NCBI GenBank assembly: GCA_001828935.1
Contig: MHZX01000092.1
Coordinates: forward strand, 69,389 to 133,388
Reading direction: 5' to 3'
DNA: 64,000 bases
From: Rhodocyclales bacterium RIFCSPLOWO2_02_FULL_63_24
GTDB taxonomy: Bacteria > Pseudomonadota > Gammaproteobacteria > Burkholderiales > Rhodocyclaceae
Positions 28,523 through 37,282 of the stretch are shown here, one piece after another. Below the pieces are notes generated by a model. It had not been told where the DNA came from and made no database searches. It saw only the letters and a program-made list of their open reading frames with translations. The first letter of the stretch is position 1. Each line of letters begins with the position of its first letter. A program made the position numbers and the translations under genes.

Positions 28523-28556
28523 AGCGCGGTAGGCGATAAGTAACCATACTTCGCGT

Positions 28557-28638
28557 GGGTTTTATGGAGATGGCTTCGCGCCTTCTTCGAAAGGCTCTCT
28601 GTTGGGGTTGGGGGTGCGCGCTGCGCACCCTTTTTTTT
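28557..28638 (+). ncRNA. Candidate FNR-activated small RNA between ccoS and ccoN
   Basis: The predicted start at 28557 and an intrinsic terminator ending at 28638 define about 80 bases. An internal hairpin (GCCTT...AAGGC, 28580-28595) and an intervening pyrimidine-rich CTCTCT then GTTGGGGTTGG segment leave unpaired sequence that could base-pair with mRNAs. A 32-codon open frame (ATG 28564) runs through the terminator and has no ribosome-binding site, so a peptide is less likely. The whole unit is read from sequence only; no family was recognised. Confidence 0.55.
28612..28638 (+). terminator. Strong intrinsic terminator
   Basis: GGGTGCGC (28612-28619) pairs perfectly with GCGCACCC (28623-28630) and is followed by eight T residues. 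It is 155 bases behind ccoS and 264 bases before ccoN, so it may also end ccoIS transcripts. Confidence 0.9.
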
Positions 28639-28781
28639 CGTGCGCCTGCCGTTGGCGTCTGAGGCCGCATCCGGCGACGCAGTCGGTACTCCCCCGCGGC
28701 AATCTCCACCCAAGCCCCAGCATTCATCGAGTGATAAGCCATATTGATAGTGCAGTTATTTTTGTTGAAGCTGGATATATT

Positions 28782-28820
28782 TTGATCTGTATCAAACATC
28801 ACCAATCGTTCGAGTGTAAT
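28782..28820 (+). promoter_or_regulatory. FNR box and promoter of ccoNOQP
   Basis: A perfect TTGATCTGTATCAA is at 28782-28795, with TGTAAT at 28815-28820 as the best -10, about 80 bases before the ccoN ATG. The surrounding 28730-28900 is markedly AT-richer than the genes. Activation of the oxidase under low oxygen by FNR follows established practice for cbb3 operons. Confidence 0.85.
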
Positions 28821-28901
28821 CTCCCGAAAAATTCTTGTACTGCGCTGCATCAAACGCAGTCTGGTGAACGGTTTCTTTTGTTAATGTGAGGTGAATCCAT
28901 C

Positions 28902-30323
28902 ATGCAATCGCAAGCGACTTACAACTATAAAGTCGTGCGCCAGTTCGCTGTGATGACCGTAATCTGGGGCATCGTAGGCATGCTGGTCGGCGTCATCATC
29001 GCCGCCCAACTGGTCTGGCCGGAGTTGAACGTGCACGAGTTTCTGAGTTACGGACGCTTGCGTCCGTTGCACACCAACGCAGTGATTTTTGCGTTTGGTG
29101 GCTGTGCGCTGTTTGCTACATCCTACTTTGCCGTCCAGCGCACCAGTCATGCGCCGCTGTTTGCGCCCGGGCTGGCGGCATTTACGTTCTGGGGCTGGCA
29201 GCTGATCATCGTCTCGGCCGCCTTGTCCCTGCCCCTGGGAATCACCTCCGGCAAGGAATACGCCGAACTCGAATGGCCGATCGACATCCTGATCACGCTG
29301 GTCTGGGTGTCCTACGCCGTGGTGTTCTTCGGCACCATCATCAAGCGCACGGTATCCCACATTTATGTGGCGAACTGGTTCTTCGGCGGCTTCATTCTCA
29401 CCGTCGCGGTGCTGCATCTGGTGAACAGTGCGGCGATCCCGGTGACGCTGTTCAAGTCCTATTCGGCCTACGCCGGCGTGCAGGATGCGATGGTGCAATG
29501 GTGGTATGGCCACAACGCGGTGGGCTTCTTCCTCACCGCCGGCTTCCTCGGCATGATGTACTACTTCGTGCCCAAGCAGGCCGGGCGTCCGGTGTATTCC
29601 TACCGGCTGTCGGTGGTGCACTTCTGGGCCCTGATCTTCACCTACATGTGGGCGGGTCCCCACCATCTGCACTACACGGCGCTGCCTGACTGGACGCAGA
29701 GCGTCGGCATGCTGTTTTCGCTGATCCTGCTGGCACCGTCGTGGGGCGGCATGATCAACGGCATCATGACGCTGTCGGGAGCCTGGCATAAGCTGCGCGA
29801 CGACCCGATCCTGAAGTTCATGATCACCTCGCTGTCCTTCTACGGCATGTCCACCTTTGAAGGCCCGATGATGTCGATCAAGACTGTCAATGCGCTGTCG
29901 CACTATACCGACTGGACCGTCGGCCACGTGCATTCGGGCGCCCTGGGCTGGGTGGCGATGATTTCCATCGGCTCGATCTACTACCTGCTGCCGCGACTGT
30001 TCGGCAAGCCCGAGATGGCCTCGAAGAAGCTGATTGAGGCGCATTTCTGGATCGCCACCATCGGCATCGTGCTTTACATCGCCTCGATGTGGATTGCCGG
30101 CGTGATGCAGGGTCTGATGTGGCGCGCCACGAATCTGGACGGCACGCTGACCTATTCGTTCGTCGAGTCGGTCAAGGCAACCTATCCGTTCTGGACCATA
30201 CGCCTGCTGGGCGGCCTCTTGTTCCTGTCCGGCATGTTGATCATGGCCTACAACATGTTCCTGACCATAGCGGGCGGCAAGGCTGTCGATGCGCCGGTAC
30301 TCGCACCCGCAGCGGCTCACTAA
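28902..30323 (+). CDS. ccoN: cbb3-type cytochrome c oxidase subunit I
   Basis: A 473-residue polytopic membrane protein that carries the low-spin haem b and the haem b3-CuB oxygen-reducing centre. Haem and copper ligands are visible in [34 protein letters not shown] and HVHSGALGW. The length is normal for CcoN. It is the first gene of ccoNOQP, downstream of a perfect FNR box. Confidence 0.98.
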   Translation: MQSQATYNYKVVRQFAVMTVIWGIVGMLVGVIIAAQLVWPELNVHEFLSYGRLRPLHTNAVIFAFGGCALFATSYFAVQRTSHAPLFAPGLAAFTFWGWQLIIVSAALSLPLGITSGKEYAELEWPIDILITLVWVSYAVVFFGTIIKRTVSHIYVANWFFGGFILTVAVLHLVNSAAIPVTLFKSYSAYAGVQDAMVQWWYGHNAVGFFLTAGFLGMMYYFVPKQAGRPVYSYRLSVVHFWALIFTYMWAGPHHLHYTALPDWTQSVGMLFSLILLAPSWGGMINGIMTLSGAWHKLRDDPILKFMITSLSFYGMSTFEGPMMSIKTVNALSHYTDWTVGHVHSGALGWVAMISIGSIYYLLPRLFGKPEMASKKLIEAHFWIATIGIVLYIASMWIAGVMQGLMWRATNLDGTLTYSFVESVKATYPFWTIRLLGGLLFLSGMLIMAYNMFLTIAGGKAVDAPVLAPAAAH

Positions 30324-30391
30324 CGTCGGCCCGCGAAGCGGAATTCCCGACGCGCAGAGCGCTAATTGCACAGATTAAGGAGCTATAAATC

Positions 30392-31003
30392 ATGTTGACG
30401 CATGACAAAATTGAACGGAACGTGGGACTGATGATCGTCCTGACCATCCTCACGGTAAGCGTGGGTGGCCTGCTCGAAATCGTCCCGCTGTTCTTCCAAA
30501 AGTCCACCACCACGCCAGTGAATGAACTGGTCAAGCCCTACAGTCCGCTGCGCCTGTCGGGACGCGACATCTACATTCGTGAAGGTTGCTACAACTGTCA
30601 CTCGCAGATGATTCGTCCCTTCCGCGCAGAAACCGAGCGCTACGGACACTATTCGGTGGCGGGTGAGTTCGTCTATGACCATCCGTTCCAGTGGGGTTCG
30701 AAGCGCACCGGCCCAGACTTGGCCCGCGTCGGCGGTCGTTACTCGGATCAGTGGCATCAAACGCACCTGCTGAATCCACGGGACGTGGTGCCCGAGTCGA
30801 ACATGCCTGCCTATTCCTGGCTGAATCGTCCGCTCAAGGACGATGCTATCGAAGCCAAGATGAAGGCGCTGCGCGCGGTCGGCGTGCCCTACACCGATGC
30901 CGAAATCGCCGGAGCGAAAAAGGCCATTGAGGGCGTCACCGAACTCGACGCATTGATCGCTTACCTGCAGGGCTTGGGCACGGCGCTCAAGCAAGCAAGG
31001 TAA
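30392..31003 (+). CDS. ccoO: cbb3-type cytochrome c oxidase subunit II (monohaem cytochrome c)
   Basis: A 203-residue protein with AAGGAG before the ATG. One N-terminal membrane anchor is followed by a periplasmic cytochrome c domain with a CYNCHSQ haem site and the Met ligand in [10 protein letters not shown]. It passes electrons from CcoP to CcoN. Confidence 0.98.
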   Translation: MLTHDKIERNVGLMIVLTILTVSVGGLLEIVPLFFQKSTTTPVNELVKPYSPLRLSGRDIYIREGCYNCHSQMIRPFRAETERYGHYSVAGEFVYDHPFQWGSKRTGPDLARVGGRYSDQWHQTHLLNPRDVVPESNMPAYSWLNRPLKDDAIEAKMKALRAVGVPYTDAEIAGAKKAIEGVTELDALIAYLQGLGTALKQAR

Positions 31004-31007
31004 TCGG

Positions 31008-31193
31008 GTGGACATCAACGACCTGCGTTCCCTCTTCACGGTGCTGGCGTTCATCGCTTTCGTCGGCATCGTCTGGTGGGCTTATTCGGACCGGCGCAAG
31101 ACGACATATGACGAAGCGGCCATGCTGCCGCTCGACGATGACAGCCCGTTCGTGCCGCAGGCCATGCAGAATCAGGAAAGGAAATCATCATGA
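31008..31193 (+). CDS. ccoQ: cbb3 oxidase subunit CcoQ
   Basis: A 61-residue protein starting at GTG 31008, four bases after the ccoO stop. A single membrane helix (LFTVLAFIAFVGIVWWAYS) is followed by a charged tail with the usual R-R-K and acidic stretch. It stabilises the complex. The stop overlaps the ccoP ATG. Confidence 0.93.
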   Translation: MDINDLRSLFTVLAFIAFVGIVWWAYSDRRKTTYDEAAMLPLDDDSPFVPQAMQNQERKSS

Positions 31194-32164
31194 GTGATTT
31201 TGTCAGCGGCTTCTGGAATATTTATGTAGTGGGCATCGTGCTCGTCAGTATCATCGGGTGTGGAGTCTTTCTTTGGTCGCAAAGTACCGCCAGGCATGTG
31301 GAAGGCGAGACCACCGGGCACGTCTGGGACGAGGATTTGCAGGAGTACAGCAATCCGCTGCCGAGCTGGTGGCGCTGGTTGTTTTACATCACCATCGTCT
31401 TCTCATTGTTCTATTTGGCGATGTATCCCGGCTTGGGCACTTATAAGGGGCAGTTCAACTGGTCGTCCAGCGGGCAGTACGACGGTGAAATGAAGAAGGC
31501 GGAAGAGCAATATGGGCCGATCTTCAAGAAGTTCCAAAGCCAGGAAATTCGTACCGTTGCGGCCAACAGCGAGGCGAAGGAAATGGGCCAGCGCCTGTTT
31601 CTGACCTACTGTTCGCAGTGCCACGGTTCGGATGCCAAGGGCGGCAAGGGTTTTCCCAATCTGGCCGATAACGACTGGCTGTTTGGCGGCACGGCCGATC
31701 AGATCAAGGAAACCATCCTAAAGGGGCGTGACGCAATGATGCCGGCCAAGGGCGTCAAGCCGGATCTGAACGGTGACCAGATCAAGGATCTCGCTAGCTA
31801 TGTGCGCTCCCTGTCGGGTCTGGCTAATGATTCCATTCGCGCCCAGCGCGGCAAGGAACTGTTTGCTGCTGCGTGCGGTGCATGTCATGGACCGGAAGGC
31901 AAGGGTACCGTCGGCGTGGCGCCGAACCTGGCGGACAAGGTCTGGCTGTATGGCAGTTCCGAGGAAACCATCATTGAGACGATCTCGAAGGGTCGCACCA
32001 ACCGCATGCCGGCGTTCGGCGAGTTCCTCGGCGACGCCAAGGTGCATTTGCTGACCGCCTATGTCTATGGACTCGGTGGTGGCGTCAAGGACGCTCCCGT
32101 GGCGGCGCCTGTAGAGGCACCCGCAGCGGTACCGGCTGAAGCGGCACCCGCGGAAAAGAAGTAG
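31190..32164 (+). CDS. ccoP: cbb3-type cytochrome c oxidase subunit III (dihaem cytochrome c)
   Basis: A 324-residue protein with N-terminal membrane helices, the second ending near residue 80, the conserved GHVWDEDLQEYSNPLPSWW segment, and two cytochrome c domains with CSQCH and CGACH. The two haem-domain Met ligands are in AMMPAKG and NRMPAFGE. It ends in an Ala/Pro/Glu-rich tail. It accepts electrons from soluble or membrane cytochromes. Confidence 0.98.
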   Translation: MSDFVSGFWNIYVVGIVLVSIIGCGVFLWSQSTARHVEGETTGHVWDEDLQEYSNPLPSWWRWLFYITIVFSLFYLAMYPGLGTYKGQFNWSSSGQYDGEMKKAEEQYGPIFKKFQSQEIRTVAANSEAKEMGQRLFLTYCSQCHGSDAKGGKGFPNLADNDWLFGGTADQIKETILKGRDAMMPAKGVKPDLNGDQIKDLASYVRSLSGLANDSIRAQRGKELFAAACGACHGPEGKGTVGVAPNLADKVWLYGSSEETIIETISKGRTNRMPAFGEFLGDAKVHLLTAYVYGLGGGVKDAPVAAPVEAPAAVPAEAAPAEKK

Positions 32165-32175
32165 ACTAGCTGCAC

Positions 32176-32212
32176 TTCCCCGGCGCCAAGTCTGTGGCGC
32201 CGGGGAATTTTT
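32176..32212 (+). terminator. Intrinsic terminator after ccoP
   Basis: A perfect 13-bp stem, TTCCCCGGCGCCA (32176-32188) with TGGCGCCGGGGAA (32195-32207), is followed by TTTTT. It separates ccoNOQP from ccoGH. Confidence 0.93.
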
Positions 32213-32241
32213 GGTCAGCTTTATCAGAATATCGTAATACG

Positions 32242-33669
32242 ATGATCATGGCGTCAATCACCCCAAATCCGTCGCAGGAGAGCAAGCCCAGCTTCGTCGA
32301 GGAAAGCCTCTACGAAGTGCACAAGAAGGTACACCCGCGTGCCGTCAGTGGTGTATTCGCCACTTGGCGCTGGGCGCTCGTGTGGTTCACCCAACTGGCG
32401 TATTACGGAACGTGCTGGTTGCCCTGGAATGGGCGGCAAGCCGTTTTGTTCGATCTGGTTGAACGCAAGTTTTATATCTTCGGCCTGGTGTTCTGGCCGC
32501 AGGACGTGATATTCCTGTCGATCCTGCTGATTATTTCTGCATATTCACTATTTCTGTTTACGGCGGTTGGTGGCCGCTTATGGTGCGGCTACGCCTGTCC
32601 GCAGACGGTGTATACGGAAATATTCACTTGGATCGAGCAGAAAATCGAAGGTGAGCGCAACGCGCGAATCAAGCTCGATGCCGCACCCATGAGCGCGCGC
32701 AAGTTGTGGTTACGCACCGCAAAATATGGTTCCTGGATACTGTTGGCGCTGTGGACCGGATTCACCTTTGTTGGCTATTTCTCACCGATCAAGACCCTGT
32801 GGTCTTCGGTTCTGAGTTTCTCGCTGGGCCCCTGGGAAACATTCTGGATGCTGTTTTACGGCGCCTTCACTTACCTGTTTGCCGGCCATCTGCGTGAGCA
32901 GGTGTGCAAACACATGTGCCCCTATGCCCGTTTCCAGGGTGTGATGTTCGATCCCGACACGCTCACGATCACTTACGACACGGAACGCGGCGAGCCCCGT
33001 GGTGCGAGGAAGAAAGGGGTTAATCCGCAGTCGATCGCGAAGGGCGATTGTGTCGATTGCGGTATCTGCGTGCAGGTTTGCCCGACCGGCATTGATATTC
33101 GCGACGGCCTCCAGTACGAGTGCATCGGTTGCGCGGCCTGCATCGACGCCTGCGATCAGGTGATGGAGAAAATGGACTATCCGAAAGGACTGATCCGTTA
33201 TTCCACCGAGCATGCGATCGAAGCACACTGGGGCTGGAAGGAGATCATCGGCCATGTCGTCCGGCCGCGGGTCATCATCTACTCCGCGATCCTCGGTGCG
33301 ATTTGCGTGGCCTTTGTCTGGGGTATCGCCACCAAGGCGAGCCTGCGGGTGGACGTGATCCGCGATCGTGCAACGCTGGCGCGCGAGGTCGAGGGTGGCC
33401 TGATTGAGAACGTATATAGACTTCACGTCATCAACGTATCCGAGCAGCCGCATCGTTATTCGATCAGCGTATCCGGCCTGGCGGGAATCGACATGACAGG
33501 AGATCGCATCGTTGAAGTTCCGCCCGCTGCGGCCAAGACGTATACCGTGCAAGTGCGCGTACCGCCGGATTCGGGCAAGAAAGGCTCGAATCAAATCTTC
33601 TTTGACGTGAAGTCTCTCGCCGACGAGAAGGTGGCTGTGCACGAAAAAGCCACATTCCTGCAGCCATGA
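32242..33669 (+). CDS. ccoG: Cytochrome c oxidase accessory protein CcoG
   Basis: 475 residues from ATG 32242 (ATG 32248 also possible); the frame is open further upstream only into the terminator. Membrane helices, the conserved CGYACPQTVYTEIF, and a ferredoxin-type pair CVDCGICVQVCPTGI and CIGCAACIDACDQV mark the RdxA/CcoG/FixG family. CcoG is a cupric reductase that supports copper delivery to cbb3 oxidase. The stop overlaps the next ATG. Confidence 0.95.
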   Translation: MIMASITPNPSQESKPSFVEESLYEVHKKVHPRAVSGVFATWRWALVWFTQLAYYGTCWLPWNGRQAVLFDLVERKFYIFGLVFWPQDVIFLSILLIISAYSLFLFTAVGGRLWCGYACPQTVYTEIFTWIEQKIEGERNARIKLDAAPMSARKLWLRTAKYGSWILLALWTGFTFVGYFSPIKTLWSSVLSFSLGPWETFWMLFYGAFTYLFAGHLREQVCKHMCPYARFQGVMFDPDTLTITYDTERGEPRGARKKGVNPQSIAKGDCVDCGICVQVCPTGIDIRDGLQYECIGCAACIDACDQVMEKMDYPKGLIRYSTEHAIEAHWGWKEIIGHVVRPRVIIYSAILGAICVAFVWGIATKASLRVDVIRDRATLAREVEGGLIENVYRLHVINVSEQPHRYSISVSGLAGIDMTGDRIVEVPPAAAKTYTVQVRVPPDSGKKGSNQIFFDVKSLADEKVAVHEKATFLQP

Positions 33670-34223
33670 CGGAAGCCAAAATCAATAGCGTTGCCAGCCG
33701 TCCCTGGTACCGAGAGCCCTGGCCTTGGATTCTGGCGGCGGGGCCATTCATCGTGGTGGTGGCGGCGATCTACACGGCGTGGCTGGCCGTGAAGAGCAAC
33801 GACGGGCTGGTTACCGACGATTACTACAAGAAGGGCCTCTCGGCCAACCAAACCATTGCACGCAGCGAACAGGCAGCAAAGATGGGCTTGGTAGCCGGAG
33901 TTCGGATTACCAGCGAAACTTTGTCGGTGCGCCTTCAGGCGAGTGACAGCAGCTTCGTAATGCCGCCGACCCTGGCGGTGACAATTTCCCATCCAACCCG
34001 TGCCGGTCTGGATCAGGCCCGCGTGCTGGTGCGTGATGGCACCCTTTATACCGGCACCGTACGCCTGCCGGCCGCAGGACACTGGTTGGTGCTGCTCGAA
34101 GACGAGCGCAAGACCTGGCGCCTGATGGGTAATGTGATTCTGCCGGCAAACGGGGAAACGCTCATTGGCGGACCGGCGACGCCGCCGCGAGCTGCACCCG
34201 CACCTGCAGATATTCGCAACTGA
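33666..34223 (+). CDS. ccoH: cbb3 oxidase assembly protein CcoH/FixH
   Basis: A 185-residue protein with one membrane helix (WPWILAAGPFIVVVAAIYTAW) and the FixH signature KSNDGLVTDDYYKKGL, followed by a periplasmic beta domain. It is coupled to ccoG by an ATGA overlap. It is involved in late assembly of the oxidase. Confidence 0.92.
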   Translation: MTEAKINSVASRPWYREPWPWILAAGPFIVVVAAIYTAWLAVKSNDGLVTDDYYKKGLSANQTIARSEQAAKMGLVAGVRITSETLSVRLQASDSSFVMPPTLAVTISHPTRAGLDQARVLVRDGTLYTGTVRLPAAGHWLVLLEDERKTWRLMGNVILPANGETLIGGPATPPRAAPAPADIRN

Positions 34224-34249
34224 ATCGATCGTTCAAAGGAGAAAACTTC

Positions 34250-34390
34250 ATGGAAGCTTGGAAACTTTTGCTCGGTAGCGACATCGGCCTGCTTAGCCTG
34301 TTTACAATCGGCTTCGTCATCGTCATGGCCGTATTCATGGTGGGGTTCTACAAGAAAAAGGCCGAAGAGGACGCCAACAAGGCGAAGTAA
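34250..34390 (+). CDS. Small membrane protein, DUF3149-like
   Basis: A 46-residue protein beginning MEAWKLLLGSDIGLLSLFTI, with AAAGGAG 7-8 bases before the ATG. One membrane helix is followed by VGFYKKKAEEDANKAK. This pattern matches the DUF3149 proteins found next to ccoGH in Betaproteobacteria. The function is unknown; a role in cbb3 assembly is inferred only from position. Confidence 0.75.
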   Translation: MEAWKLLLGSDIGLLSLFTIGFVIVMAVFMVGFYKKKAEEDANKAK

Positions 34391-34424
34391 GCGTTTCCCC
34401 TTCCAGACTCCGAAGGAGAGCAGA

Positions 34425-34697
34425 ATGCAGAAGATCTTATGGGTGTTGTGGCCCTCGTTTGTGGTCGCCGGTATCGCCGAAGGAATTTTCTTCACCGTGA
34501 TCGATCCGCAAGAGCTCTATCTCTTCGGGCAGCCGGTGCATTTCTCGAAGATCGCGACCTACTCAGTTGGTTTCTTTGGTTTCTGGGCAGTTTGCGCGGC
34601 GTCCAGTTTGATGACGTGGTTCCTGCAACTCAGCGCCTCCGACCTGAACAAGAACATGCACACCCCGCACCATTCGGGAGGCAGCGTCCAGCAATGA
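34425..34697 (+). CDS. Small two-helix membrane protein of unknown function
   Basis: A 90-residue protein with two hydrophobic segments (about residues 4-25 and 43-68) and a polar tail with His residues. GAAGGAGAG lies just before the ATG. It sits in line with ccoGH and the DUF3149-like gene, so it is probably co-transcribed. I do not recognise a characterised family. Confidence 0.7.
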   Translation: MQKILWVLWPSFVVAGIAEGIFFTVIDPQELYLFGQPVHFSKIATYSVGFFGFWAVCAASSLMTWFLQLSASDLNKNMHTPHHSGGSVQQ

Positions 34698-34700
34698 CGC

Positions 34701-34718
34701 GGCCCGCAACTGCGGGCC
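34701..34718 (+). terminator. Hairpin ending the ccoG operon
   Basis: GGCCCGCA pairs with TGCGGGCC, starting 3 bases after the preceding stop codon, with only a broken T-rich tract behind. Between here and the uspA stop (34719-34873) I see nothing further. Confidence 0.5.
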
Positions 34719-34873
34719 GGTGTTTGATGTTTGGGCTTCCGCCCAAGGCGCTGCCTATTGCGCGGGCATCAAGGTTCGATCGCCATCTCCCGTAAGGCGA
34801 TCACGCCACCGAATTCGTGGCGTCGGGCTGCTTGTCCTGCTGCGGTGTGTCGCTGCGGGCGTTATTCGGCTTT

Positions 34874-35317
34874 TCAGCGGTAGACCAGTACCGGAATTTT
34901 CGAATGCGTCAGGACCTTTTGTGTTTCGGACCCGAGCAGGAGTCCGCTGATACCCCGACGTCCGTGGGACGCCATGAAAATCAGGTCCGCGCCGGCATCT
35001 TCGGCGGCCGCGATGATTGCCTCATAAGGAATATCGCTTACGGCACTCGTTCCGGCGCAGGTCACGCCCTCCGCCTTGGCAGCGGCTTCGTGCGCAGCGA
35101 GAATTTCCTTTGCCTGCTGGTCTGCCATTTCCGCGAACTTGTCCGGCGTGGTGGGGTCAATCAAGGCGCCCTCGCCATAAAACGCCACGGGATAATCCGG
35201 TTTCGCGAAAAAGAAGGTCACCTTTGCCCCGGTCTCCTTGGCAAAGGCGATTGCACGCTTTGCGGTGTCAGCCGACAACTGCGTTCCATCGGTCGGAACG
35301 AGAATATGCTTGAACAT
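34874..35317 (-). CDS. Universal stress protein UspA family
   Basis: A 147-residue single USP domain: MFKHILVPTDGT at the start, and the ATP-binding G-2x-G-9x-G-S/T pattern in MASHGRRGISGLLLGSETQ near the end, with IPVLVYR to close. AAGGAT precedes the ATG. A perfect FNR box lies 55-68 bases upstream of the start, in keeping with anaerobically induced USPs in other Proteobacteria. Confidence 0.9.
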   Translation of the reverse strand: MFKHILVPTDGTQLSADTAKRAIAFAKETGAKVTFFFAKPDYPVAFYGEGALIDPTTPDKFAEMADQQAKEILAAHEAAAKAEGVTCAGTSAVSDIPYEAIIAAAEDAGADLIFMASHGRRGISGLLLGSETQKVLTHSKIPVLVYR

Positions 35318-35371
35318 GGGATTTGATCCTTAAAAAGATAATCTAGCCTAGCGTACCAATGAACGGCGGCG

Positions 35372-35385
35372 TTGATCAAGATCAA
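35372..35385 (-). promoter_or_regulatory. Perfect FNR box between uspA and phaC
   Basis: TTGATCAAGATCAA lies between divergent genes. On the uspA side TAGGCT or TAGATT (35340-35350) could serve as -10, at slightly loose spacing; on the phaC side no -10 at the standard distance is seen. Control of uspA is therefore favoured, but both are possible. Confidence 0.75.
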
Positions 35386-35480
35386 CAGCAACCCGAACTA
35401 TACCCGAGCAGCATCGGGCACAATGGCATTATGGCGGTTGCGGAGCGTTTCACCGCCGATGTGAAGTGGAGAAAATTGTC

Positions 35481-37214
35481 ATGAGCACGACCAAACAGTC
35501 GAAGTCGCCGGCGTCCCCGCAGGCGGCGTGGCAGGCGGTGAATCAGGCGGTCGAAGCCAAGGTCGATCCGATCGGCATGGCGACTCCGCTGCTACACGCG
35601 CAATTGGCTTGGCTGTCGCATCCGCAGGAAATGGCGGAAGCCTTGACTGTCTTTTCGACCAAGCTCTGGGAGTTGCAGACCCACTCCTGGCACCGGGCAC
35701 TGGGTATGCCAAGCAAGGATGTGGTGTCGCCGAATCCTGACGATACGCGGTTTTCCGATCCGATCTGGAGCGAGTCGGCGAGTTGGGACATCGTGAAGGA
35801 GTGGTATCTGGTGATGACTCGCCAGGTGCAGGACATGCTCTATGAAACACCGGGCTTGTCCGGCCGCGATCGTCGGCGTGCCGCGTTCTGGTGGCGCAAG
35901 TGGCTCAATGCCGTGGCACCCACCAATTTCCTGCTGAGCAACCCGGTCGCCATGCAGAAGGCGATGGAGAGTCGTGGCGAGAGCCTGCTCAAAGGCTTCA
36001 ACAATTTCGTGACCGACTTTCAGGCCGGCGATGTGCAGATGGCAAGGCCCACGGACTTCGTGGTCGGCAAGGATCTGGCGACCACGCCGGGAAAGGTGGT
36101 GTTGCGCAATCGTCTGCTGGAGGTTGTGCACTACACGCCCACCAGGGAAAAGGTCTACGAAACCCCCATTGTCATTGTCACGCCATGGATCAACAAGTTC
36201 TACATTCTCGATCTCAACGCCAAGAAGAGCATGGTGAGGTATCTGGTCGATCAGGGCTTCGATGTCTATATCACCAGTTGGAAGAATCCCACGGCAGACA
36301 TGCGCGATGTCACATTCGACGACTACTTGACGGAAGGCATCGGCCAAGCCATCGAAACCGCCCGCGGCATATCCGGTTCCGGCAAGGTGCACGCGGTAGG
36401 TTACTGCATTGGCGGTGCGGCATTGGCAACCTGGATGGCATGGGCCAATGCGCACTACGAGAAGAAGGACGTACCAGTCGAAACGATAACCCTGCTGACT
36501 ACGCTGGTGGACTATCACAAGCCGGGAGACATCGAAGTGTTTCTCGACGAAAACAGCATCAAATGGCTGGAAAAATCGATGACCGAAAAAGGTTACCTTG
36601 ACGGTAAGGAGATGGCATCGGCATTCCGGCTGCTACGCTCGAACAGCCTCGTCTGGCACTATGTGGTGCGGGGCTATTTGTTTGGCGAGGCGCCGCCGCC
36701 CTTCGACGTCCTGTTCTGGAACATGGATGCGACCCGCATGCCCGCGGCGATGCACAGCTGGTATCTGCGCAATTTCTACCTGGAGAACCTCCTGATCAAG
36801 AAGGATGCGCTTCGGGTGGCCGGCGAGAGCATCGACCTGGGGCGCATTTCCCAGCCGCTGTATGCCGTATCGGCCGAGGATGATCACATCGCGCCGTGGC
36901 GGCAAACATTTCGCATCAATAATTCCGTTGCCAGTTCGCGCCGCTACGTGTTGTCCAGTTCGGGGCATATTCTGGGTATCGTCAATCCGGTGGTGAATCC
37001 ACCCAGGCGCGACTACCACGTGGGGACCGTCGAACGGCACGATACTCCGGACGACTGGCGCGAGCGGTCGGATTTTCGTCACGGCAGCTGGTGGGAGGAT
37101 TGGATGGCCTGGCTGAAACCGCAGTCGGGAAGACTGGTCTCGGCACCGGCAGTCGAAACCGACAAGTTTCCAGCGCTGGCCGATGCGCCGGGCACCTATG
37201 TGCTCGAAGCATGA
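35481..37214 (+). CDS. phaC: Class I poly(3-hydroxyalkanoate) synthase
   Basis: 577 residues from ATG 35481, with GTGGAG nine bases upstream. The lipase-like box is GYCIGG with catalytic Cys near 309; the catalytic Asp is in AEDDHIAPW and the His in SSSGHILGIVNP. The enzyme polymerises hydroxyacyl-CoA into storage granules. No phaA, phaB or phasin is adjacent, so it may be an additional PHA synthase copy; its placement beside an FNR site suggests a link to oxygen limitation. Confidence 0.92.
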   Translation: MSTTKQSKSPASPQAAWQAVNQAVEAKVDPIGMATPLLHAQLAWLSHPQEMAEALTVFSTKLWELQTHSWHRALGMPSKDVVSPNPDDTRFSDPIWSESASWDIVKEWYLVMTRQVQDMLYETPGLSGRDRRRAAFWWRKWLNAVAPTNFLLSNPVAMQKAMESRGESLLKGFNNFVTDFQAGDVQMARPTDFVVGKDLATTPGKVVLRNRLLEVVHYTPTREKVYETPIVIVTPWINKFYILDLNAKKSMVRYLVDQGFDVYITSWKNPTADMRDVTFDDYLTEGIGQAIETARGISGSGKVHAVGYCIGGAALATWMAWANAHYEKKDVPVETITLLTTLVDYHKPGDIEVFLDENSIKWLEKSMTEKGYLDGKEMASAFRLLRSNSLVWHYVVRGYLFGEAPPPFDVLFWNMDATRMPAAMHSWYLRNFYLENLLIKKDALRVAGESIDLGRISQPLYAVSAEDDHIAPWRQTFRINNSVASSRRYVLSSSGHILGIVNPVVNPPRRDYHVGTVERHDTPDDWRERSDFRHGSWWEDWMAWLKPQSGRLVSAPAVETDKFPALADAPGTYVLEA

Positions 37215-37282
37215 GGCCGCCGACGGGGGGCGATGATGGAAACACGGGTAGGCGATGCATGAACTGAAGGCGGCGAACAGGC

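Noticed and set aside
28564..28662. Short open frame (32 codons) starting within the candidate small RNA
   Set aside because: No ribosome-binding site, the terminator lies inside it, and the sequence is Arg/Leu/Trp-rich as expected by chance.
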